The translations under genes and the position numbers were made by a program. From assembly GCF_009765215.1 (NCBI RefSeq), contig NZ_VLNV01000001.1, forward strand, positions 1,116,001 to 1,180,000: 64,000 nt of DNA. Reading direction: 5' to 3'. The notes beneath the pieces were generated by a model that worked only from the letters and a program-made list of their open reading frames with translations, had not been told where the DNA came from and did not search any database. Positions 58,348 to 64,000 of this stretch are shown one piece after another (within the stretch, counting starts at the first letter, position 1; each line of letters begins with the position of its first letter). This stretch comes from Lysobacter prati. Lineage in GTDB: Bacteria; Pseudomonadota; Gammaproteobacteria; Xanthomonadales; Xanthomonadaceae.

Positions 58348-59226
58348 ATGACCGCGGACGGCATCGGCCAGCTTGATCCTGGTGCCGCCGGCCTCGGCTT
58401 GCGGCGGGCCCTTCTGGGCCCGCTGCAGTCGGCGCCCCCTGGCGACTTCGACTTTCTCGAATGCGCGCCGGAAAACTGGATCGGCGTGGGCGGCAAGTTC
58501 GGAGAAGCGCTGCAGGAGCTGACGTCGCGCCATGCGCTGGTCTGCCACGGCCTGTCGCTGTCGCTCGGCGGCGTTGCACCGCTCGACGAGACCTTCCTGC
58601 ATCGCGTGCGCCGTTTCCTCGACCTGCATCGCGTGCCGATCTACAGCGAGCATCTGAGCTACTGCAGCGACGACGGCCACCTCTACGACCTGCTGCCGAT
58701 TCCGTTCACCGAGGAAGCGGTGCACCACGTCGCTTCGCGCATCCGCCAGACGCAGGACATCGTCGGCCGCCGCATCGCGGTCGAGAACGTCTCCTACTAC
58801 GCCCCCGCTCCGCCCGACCACGACCAGGCGGCGCTGAGTGAGATCGACTTCATCAATGCCGTACTGGAAGAGGCCGATTGCAACCTCCTCCTCGACGTCA
58901 ACAACATCTACGTCAACGCGATCAACCACCGCTACGACGGCAGCCAATTCCTGGCCGCGCTGCCGCGTGAGCGCATCGCTTACATCCACGTCGCCGGCCA
59001 CTACGACGAAGCCGACGACCTCAAGGTCGACACGCATGGCTCCGCGGTCAAGGACGCAGTCTGGTCGCTGCTCGGTGAGGCGTACCGGGTCCATGGCCTG
59101 CGCCCGACCCTGCTCGAGCGCGATTTCAATTTTCCGCCCTACGCCGAACTGGTCGGCGAACTGGCGACCATCCGCAAGGTGATGGACGAGGTGTCGCCGC
59201 GGCACGCCAGGCGTGCGCATGGCTGA
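58348..59226 (+). CDS. DUF692 multinuclear non-haem iron oxidase (HvfB/BufB-like)
   Basis: A 292-residue TIM-barrel enzyme of the MNIO family. Conserved DUF692 segments are [17 protein letters not shown]67 in [15 protein letters not shown] (E101-H102), AVENVSYY (E146-N147), [14 protein letters not shown] (D183, H194), HVAGH (H214, H218) and LLERDFNFP (E257). These match the metal-ligand pattern of enzymes that oxidise peptidyl cysteine. It starts four bases after the precursor stop, and the next gene overlaps it by eight bases. Confidence 0.92.
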   Translation: MTADGIGQLDPGAAGLGLRRALLGPLQSAPPGDFDFLECAPENWIGVGGKFGEALQELTSRHALVCHGLSLSLGGVAPLDETFLHRVRRFLDLHRVPIYSEHLSYCSDDGHLYDLLPIPFTEEAVHHVASRIRQTQDIVGRRIAVENVSYYAPAPPDHDQAALSEIDFINAVLEEADCNLLLDVNNIYVNAINHRYDGSQFLAALPRERIAYIHVAGHYDEADDLKVDTHGSAVKDAVWSLLGEAYRVHGLRPTLLERDFNFPPYAELVGELATIRKVMDEVSPRHARRAHG

Positions 59227-60004
59227 GGCTCCCGATCGCCTGCGCGCGCAGCAGTTCGCGCTGACGCGGCACCTGCGCGACCCGCAGGCCAGCCCGGCGC
59301 CGGAAGGCTTCGAGGATCGCCGCCTGCAGATCTACCGCGAGCTGTTGTTCAACAACATCGAAGGCCTGTTGTCCGGCAACTTCCCCGTCATCGGGAAGTT
59401 GCTCGGCGAGGACGCCTGGAAGGCTTTGGTGCGCGATTTCTACCGCGACTACCGTTGCCACACGCCGCTGTTTCCCGAGATCGCGCGCGAGTTCCTGCGC
59501 TACCTGGAAGTCCGCGGCGAAAGTGAGCGAGCCGACGATCCGCCGTTCCTGCAGGAACTGGCGCATTACGAGTGGGTCGAACTGGCATTGCAGATCGCCG
59601 AAGTCGACGACGACATCGGCGCGGACGGCGACGGCGACCTGCTCGACGGCGCGCCCGCACTGTCGCCCTTGGCCTGGCCGCTGGCCTACGCCTGGCCAGT
59701 GCACCGCATTGGCCCCGACTTCAAGCCCGAACAGCCACCGGCGGCACCGACGCTGCTGTTGCTTCGTCGCGACGACGACGGCACGGTGCGATTCTCCGAA
59801 CTCAGCCCACTGGCCTTCCGCCTCGTGCAGCGACTGGGCGAATCACCGCAACTCAGTGGGCGCGAACAGTTGCAGGCGCTGGCGACCGAAGCCGGCAGCA
59901 GCGACATCACTGCGTTCGTCGAACAGGGCGCCGCGTTGCTGGAGCAGATGCGCGGCAGTGGTGTCGTGCTTGGTGCTCGCCGCGCGAATCCTTCGGCCTG
60001 TTAG
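59219..60004 (+). CDS. DUF2063 (HvfC-like) partner of the MNIO enzyme
   Basis: A 261-residue protein. Residues about 10-95 match the DUF2063/HvfC N-terminal domain ([42 protein letters not shown]). In known systems this protein binds the precursor leader and guides it to the MNIO enzyme. The C-terminal half is mixed, with [16 protein letters not shown] 59219 overlaps the MNIO stop; GTG 59213 is possible. Confidence 0.88.
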   Translation: MAEAPDRLRAQQFALTRHLRDPQASPAPEGFEDRRLQIYRELLFNNIEGLLSGNFPVIGKLLGEDAWKALVRDFYRDYRCHTPLFPEIAREFLRYLEVRGESERADDPPFLQELAHYEWVELALQIAEVDDDIGADGDGDLLDGAPALSPLAWPLAYAWPVHRIGPDFKPEQPPAAPTLLLLRRDDDGTVRFSELSPLAFRLVQRLGESPQLSGREQLQALATEAGSSDITAFVEQGAALLEQMRGSGVVLGARRANPSAC

Positions 60005-60060
60005 GTGCCTCTTGTAGGGACTGATGCCAATCCGGCGTCGCCCCAAGATGAGAGCACCAC

Positions 60061-60708
60061 ATGTTCGACAAAAACTGCGGCCTGGCCACCCTACGAGATC
60101 GCCTGGAAGGCATTGGCGCCTGGTTGGCGCCCTTGGGATTGCGCCTGGTCCTGGCCTGGGAGTTCTATGAAGCCGGTCGCGAGAAGCTGCGCGGCGAGAA
60201 CTGGTTCGGCCAGATCATGGAAGCCTTTCCGTTCCCGTTCGACCGGATCCCGGCCGATCTGAGTTGGGCGATGGCCACCTGGTTCGAACTGATTGGCGGC
60301 ATCGCATTGCTGATCGGACTAGGCACCCGGTTCTTCGCCGCCTCGCTGTTCGTGCTGACGGTGGTGGCCATCGCCGCGGTGCATTGGCCGAGCGACTGGA
60401 TGGGGCTGGCGCAACTGGCACAGGGCTATGCGATCAGCGACGCCGGCGCCGGCAACTACAAGCTGCCGCTGATCTTCCTGGTGATGCTGGTACCGCTGAT
60501 CTTCAACGGTGCCGGCCGATTGAGCGTCGACGCACTGGTGGCGCGACTGGCGGCAATGCCGTCGCCGCGCCCGCAGGGTGACGCTCTCGGCTGGGGGTTG
60601 GTCCTGCTGGTGGGTGGCCCGGTCGTGGCGATGCTGCTGCCGTTGCCCGGGGCGCTGATTACCGCTGCTGGCGTGCTGCCGCTGCTGGGCCGGCGCTGGC
60701 TACGCTGA
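60061..60708 (+). CDS. DoxX-family membrane protein (HvfD/HvfX-like)
   Basis: A 215-residue protein with about six membrane segments and the DoxX features [19 protein letters not shown] and [13 protein letters not shown]. DoxX proteins occur as the fourth gene in many hvf/buf operons; the role is not established and may be in redox or membrane handling of the product. It follows hvfC by 56 bases, which contain a short sequence shared with the gap before hvfA. Confidence 0.85.
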   Translation: MFDKNCGLATLRDRLEGIGAWLAPLGLRLVLAWEFYEAGREKLRGENWFGQIMEAFPFPFDRIPADLSWAMATWFELIGGIALLIGLGTRFFAASLFVLTVVAIAAVHWPSDWMGLAQLAQGYAISDAGAGNYKLPLIFLVMLVPLIFNGAGRLSVDALVARLAAMPSPRPQGDALGWGLVLLVGGPVVAMLLPLPGALITAAGVLPLLGRRWLR

Positions 60709-60735
60709 TATGCGCGTCTGCTAGGCTTTTGCCCC

Positions 60736-61416
60736 ATGACAGATGCTGGCTCCTCCCCCAAGACTCCCGCCTCCCCCGCCCATCCGACGCTCGCGAGCCG
60801 CTTCCGCGGATTCCTGCCGGTCGTGGTGGACGTCGAAACCGGCGGCTTCGACTGGAACCGGCATGCGCTGCTCGAGATCGCGGTAGCACCGATAGACCTC
60901 GATGAAAATGGCCTGCTGGTGGTCGGCGAGATCACCAGCAGCCACGTCGTACCGGCGGCCGGCACCGAGATCGACCCCAAGTCGCTGGAAATCACCGGCA
61001 TCGACATCGACCATCCGTTCCGCGGCGCCCTGCCCGAGCGCGCCGCGCTGGAGGCCGTGTTCGCGCCGGTGCGCGCGGCGGCGAAGAAGCACGGTTGCCA
61101 GCGCGCGATCCTGGTCGGTCACAACGCCCACTTCGACCTCAACTTCCTCAACGCCGCGGTCGCGCGCAGCGGGCACAAGCGCAACCCGTTCCATCCTTTC
61201 AGCGTGTTCGACACGGTGACGCTGGCCGGCGTCGCCTACGGCCAGACCGTGCTTGCGCGTGCCGTCCAGGCCGCCGGCTTCGACTGGAACGGTGAGGAGG
61301 CGCACTCGGCGGTGTACGACACCGAGCGCACCGCGCAGTTGTTCTGCAAGATCGTCAATGCGTGGCCGAAGCCGCTGCCGGTAGTGATGCCACCACCGGC
61401 GCCGGCATCCAGCTGA
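60736..61416 (+). CDS. rnt: Ribonuclease T
   Basis: A 226-residue DEDDh 3'-5' exoribonuclease that trims tRNA CCA ends and other stable RNA 3' ends. The acidic residues appear as D32 and E34 in VVDVETGG, with GHNAHFDL and the [10 protein letters not shown] motif. The Pro-rich N terminus is longer than in E. coli. It converges on the SMR gene with only four bases between the two stops. Confidence 0.95.
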   Translation: MTDAGSSPKTPASPAHPTLASRFRGFLPVVVDVETGGFDWNRHALLEIAVAPIDLDENGLLVVGEITSSHVVPAAGTEIDPKSLEITGIDIDHPFRGALPERAALEAVFAPVRAAAKKHGCQRAILVGHNAHFDLNFLNAAVARSGHKRNPFHPFSVFDTVTLAGVAYGQTVLARAVQAAGFDWNGEEAHSAVYDTERTAQLFCKIVNAWPKPLPVVMPPPAPASS

Positions 61417-61420
61417 GACC

Positions 61421-61738
61421 TCAGGGCGAGGCCAGCTTCAACCCGACCAGTCCGGCAATGATCAAGCCAACGCTGATCATCCGCAGCGCGTTCACCGGCT
61501 CGTTGAACAACACGATGCCGAGTATCACGGTGCCGACCGCGCCGACGCCGACCCAGATCGCATAGGCGGTGCCGACCGGCAGCGACTTCATCGCGATCCC
61601 GAGCAGGCCCAGGCTGATCGCCATCGCGGCCACGGTGCCGACGGTGGGCCACAGCTTGCTGAAACCGTCGGTGTACTTCAGACCGATCGCCCAGCCCACT
61701 TCGAACAGGCCGGCGAGTACGAGAATGATCCAGGGCAT
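61421..61738 (-). CDS. gdx: SMR-family guanidinium exporter (SugE/Gdx type)
   Basis: A 105-residue, four-helix small multidrug-resistance transporter. E13 is the proton/substrate-coupling glutamate, and AIGLKYTDGFSKLWP and SLPVGTAYAIWVGVGAVG are typical of the SugE/Gdx subgroup, which exports guanidinium rather than large cations. The leader carries a guanidine-II riboswitch, supporting this assignment. The ribosome-binding site is GGAG 8 bases before the ATG. Confidence 0.93.
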   Translation of the reverse strand: MPWIILVLAGLFEVGWAIGLKYTDGFSKLWPTVGTVAAMAISLGLLGIAMKSLPVGTAYAIWVGVGAVGTVILGIVLFNEPVNALRMISVGLIIAGLVGLKLASP

Positions 61739-61760
61739 GACAACGTCTCCAATCGAAGGT

Positions 61761-61804
61761 GGGGCCGTCCCCTTGCGATGATGGAGAGGCGGGGTCGTCC
61801 CCGC
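61761..61804 (-). promoter_or_regulatory. Guanidine-II (mini-ykkC) riboswitch
   Basis: On the minus strand two hairpins occur in tandem: GCGGGGACGACCCCGC (61789-61804) and GGGGACGGCCCC (61761-61772). Both have the ACGR tetraloop that defines guanidine-II riboswitches. They are separated by 16 bases, and the second lies 22 bases upstream of the SMR ATG, near its ribosome-binding site. Guanidine would allow translation. Confidence 0.88.
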
Positions 61805-61827
61805 TTCCTGTGTTGAATGTTACGCGC

Positions 61828-62589
61828 TTACTTCGCCACGCCGCGCTGGCGCACGACTTCGAACAGCGTCACGCCCGCGGCCACCGATACATTGAGGCTC
61901 TCGACGCCGAGGCTGCCGGCACCCGGCATCGGGATCTTCACCAGCTGGTCGCAGTTCTCGCGCGTGAGGCGGCGCAGCCCGTCGGCCTCGCCGCCGAGCA
62001 CCAGGCCGACGTTGCCGCGCAGGTCGAGCGAGTACAGCGATGTGTCGGCTTCGCCGGCCAGACCGTACAGCCAGACGCCGAGCTTCTGCAGGTCGCGCAT
62101 GGTGCGGGCCAGATTGGTCACCGGGATCACCGCGACGCTGTCGGCGGCACCGGCGGAGGTCTTGCGCACGGTCGCGTTGACCTGCACCGACTTGTCCTTG
62201 GGGATGATCACCGCGGTGACACCGGCCGCGGCCGCGCTGCGCAGGCAGGCGCCGAGGTTGTGCGGGTCCTGCACGCCGTCGAGGATCAGCAGCAGCGCGC
62301 GACCTTCTGCCGCTTCGACCAGAGCTTCGAGTTCGTTCTCGTTCCAGGTCTTGGCCGCGGCATAGCGCGCGACCACGCCCTGGTGGCGCAGGTTGCCGAC
62401 GACGCCGTCGAGCGCCTGTGTGGCAACGCGGCGCACGTCGATGTCCATGCGTCGCGCGTTGGCTTCGATCTCGACGATGCGCGGGTTCTTGGCGCCGGCC
62501 TCGATCAGCACTTCACGGACGTGCTCGGCGTCGTGCTCGAGCGCGGCTGCGACCGCGTTGATACCGGCAATCCACTGCTTCTGACTCAT
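61828..62589 (-). CDS. rlmB: 23S rRNA (guanosine-2'-O-)-methyltransferase RlmB
   Basis: A 253-residue SPOUT enzyme that methylates G2251 in the peptidyl-transferase loop of 23S rRNA. The three SPOUT motifs are VQDPHNLGACLRS, LVLGGEADGL and SLGVESLNVSVAAG. It lies 45 bases downstream of rnr, the usual order. Confidence 0.96.
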   Translation of the reverse strand: MSQKQWIAGINAVAAALEHDAEHVREVLIEAGAKNPRIVEIEANARRMDIDVRRVATQALDGVVGNLRHQGVVARYAAAKTWNENELEALVEAAEGRALLLILDGVQDPHNLGACLRSAAAAGVTAVIIPKDKSVQVNATVRKTSAGAADSVAVIPVTNLARTMRDLQKLGVWLYGLAGEADTSLYSLDLRGNVGLVLGGEADGLRRLTRENCDQLVKIPMPGAGSLGVESLNVSVAAGVTLFEVVRQRGVAK

Positions 62590-62634
62590 TGCTCTCTCTC
62601 ATGGCCCGGCGACCTATGTCGCGCCGGGTGATGT

Positions 62635-64000
62635 TCAGTAGGGTTTCTTCGCCCGCTTGGCCGGCTGCCCGCGAGCAGGCAACGGCTTGGCGCCGCGCTC
62701 CTCGACCAGGCGGAAGTCAATCTTGCGGTCCTCGACGCTGGCCTTCATCACCACGATGCTGACGCGGTCGCCCAGGCGGAACTCGCGACCGGTGCGCTCG
62801 CCCGCGAGGGTCTTGCGGATCGGGTCGAAATGATAATAGTCGTGCGGCAGTTGCGTCACGTGGATCAGGCCGTTGACCTTGGAGTTGTCGAGCTCGACGA
62901 ACAGGCCAAAGCTGGTGACGCCGCTGATCACGCCGTCGAACTCGCCGCCGACGTGCTGCTCCATCCACGCGGCACGGTAGCGCTCGTCGACTTCGCGCTC
63001 GGCCTCGTCGGCACGGCGCTCGCGCTCGGAGCACTGCAACGTCAATGCCGCCATCTCGCTGGGCGAGTAGCGGTACTTCTCGGGGCGTTGGCCAGTGAGC
63101 GCGTACTTGATCGCGCGATGCACGAGCAGATCGGGATAGCGCCGGATCGGCGAAGTGAAGTGCGCGTACGCCTCGAGCGCCAGGCCGAAGTGGCCGACGT
63201 TGTCGGGCGAGTACACCGCCAGCGACTGGCTGCGCAGCAGCACCGACTCGATCAGCGCGGCATCGGCGCGCTCGCGCACCTTCTTCAGCAGGATGGTGAA
63301 GTCGCGCGGCTCGACTTTCGCCCACGGCGGCATGCGCAGTTTGAATTCCTTGAGGAACTCTTGCAGGTCGGCGTACTTCTGCTCCGGCGGGCGCTCGTGG
63401 ATGCGGTACGGAGCCGGCACGTGATGCTCAAGCAGGTACTTGGCCGCCTCCACGTTCGCCGCGATCATGCATTCCTCGATCAGCTTGTGCGCGTCATTAC
63501 GCTGCAACATGCCGGCCTGGACGACCTCACCCTGCGGGCCGAGGACGAAACGCACTTCGCTGGATTCGAACTCGATCGCGCCGCGGCGCTCGCGCGCCTT
63601 CGACAGGATCTGGTAGAGCTGGTGCAGGCGCTGGATATTGGGCAGCAGCGAGCCGATCTGGCCGAGCGCTTCCTCGCGGGCGTCGTCGGCGATGCCTTCG
63701 CCCACCGCATTCCAGACCTGGGTGTAGGTCAGGCGCGCGTGCGAGTTCATCACCGCTTCGTAGAACTTCGACTCGCTGACTTCGCCATTGCGGTCGACCT
63801 GCATGTCGCAGACGAAGCACAGGCGGTCGACCTTCGGATTGAGCGAGCAGATGCCGTTGGAGAGCGTCTCCGGCAGCATCGGCACGACGAAGCCGGGGAA
63901 ATAGACCGAGGTCGCGCGCTTCTGCGCTTCGTCGTCCAGCGGCGTGCCGGGGCGGACATAGCTGGAAACGTCGGCGATGGCCACGATCAGGCGGAAACCG
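62635..64000 (-). CDS. rnr: Ribonuclease R, C-terminal part (5' end outside window)
   Basis: The visible 454 residues run off the right edge, so the N-terminal cold-shock domains and the first part of the RNB domain are missing. The RNB active-site region IADVSSYVRPGTPLDDEA is present, with HFTSPIRRYPDLLVHRAI and the S1 domain near the C terminus (GEFDGVISGVTSFGLFVELD). It ends with a short basic tail (KRAKKPY). RNase R degrades structured RNA processively. The GTG at 63984 is an internal valine, not a start. Confidence 0.96.
   Translation of the reverse strand, partial: GFRLIVAIADVSSYVRPGTPLDDEAQKRATSVYFPGFVVPMLPETLSNGICSLNPKVDRLCFVCDMQVDRNGEVSESKFYEAVMNSHARLTYTQVWNAVGEGIADDAREEALGQIGSLLPNIQRLHQLYQILSKARERRGAIEFESSEVRFVLGPQGEVVQAGMLQRNDAHKLIEECMIAANVEAAKYLLEHHVPAPYRIHERPPEQKYADLQEFLKEFKLRMPPWAKVEPRDFTILLKKVRERADAALIESVLLRSQSLAVYSPDNVGHFGLALEAYAHFTSPIRRYPDLLVHRAIKYALTGQRPEKYRYSPSEMAALTLQCSERERRADEAEREVDERYRAAWMEQHVGGEFDGVISGVTSFGLFVELDNSKVNGLIHVTQLPHDYYHFDPIRKTLAGERTGREFRLGDRVSIVVMKASVEDRKIDFRLVEERGAKPLPARGQPAKRAKKPY

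Overview
The window looks like chromosome from a high-GC gammaproteobacterium of the Xanthomonadaceae (Lysobacteraceae), most likely Lysobacter or a close relative. This rests on the protein sequences, the gene order ispH-lspA-ileS-ribF-murJ/rpsT and obgE-rpmA-rplU, a secreted subtilase, and many REP-type palindromes of the 'CGGGGATGACGG' kind. I see no phage, transposase or CRISPR array. Two genes run off the ends: a membrane protein on the left and RNase R on the right.

Layout. 1-8.2 kb (minus strand): a membrane-protein fragment, radA, a small unknown gene, an NHL-repeat/M23-peptidase fusion, and a three-gene Tat-exported molybdenum aldehyde oxidase (paoABC type). 8.5-18.1 kb: tRNA-Thr(CGU) with its own promoter and terminator, then essential housekeeping genes (ispH, lspA, ileS, ribF, murJ, rpsT, obgE, rpmA, rplU). 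18.3-23 kb: a DUF937-OmpA protein, an S8 serine protease and an OmpA-type lipoprotein. 23.4-26.9 kb: uvrA and a translationally coupled thioesterase. 26.9-38.9 kb: an amino-acid decarboxylase cluster with three paralogous large PLP decarboxylases, two APC antiporters (PotE-like and AdiC-like) and a porin, a plausible acid-resistance/polyamine island. 39-49.2 kb: a CDF transporter, a PCuAC-type copper chaperone, a DUF4139 lipoprotein, two crotonases, a PstS-like/OmpA fusion, a rhodanese operon, an FKBP isomerase and nth. 49.3-57 kb: a phosphate regulon with an OprP-type porin, two tandem pstS genes each preceded by 11-bp Pho-box arrays, pstCAB and phoU. 57.3-60.7 kb: an ECF sigma factor followed by an HvfABCD/bufferin-type operon with an EF-hand, EGKCG-containing precursor, a DUF692 (MNIO) enzyme, a DUF2063 partner and a DoxX protein. 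60.7-64 kb: RNase T, a guanidinium-exporter-type SMR gene preceded by a guanidine-II riboswitch, rlmB and partial rnr.

The most striking features not covered by gene annotation are: (i) a 116-bp dispersed element present three times (23064, 33529, 52060), each folding into a closed stem plus two hairpins, with six base pairs changed on both sides in one copy; (ii) the sigma-factor-linked RiPP metallophore operon; (iii) the tandem ACGR hairpins upstream of the SMR gene; (iv) the decarboxylase cluster. Start codons were chosen by ribosome-binding sites, four-base overlaps and family length, so several differ from the longest open frame.
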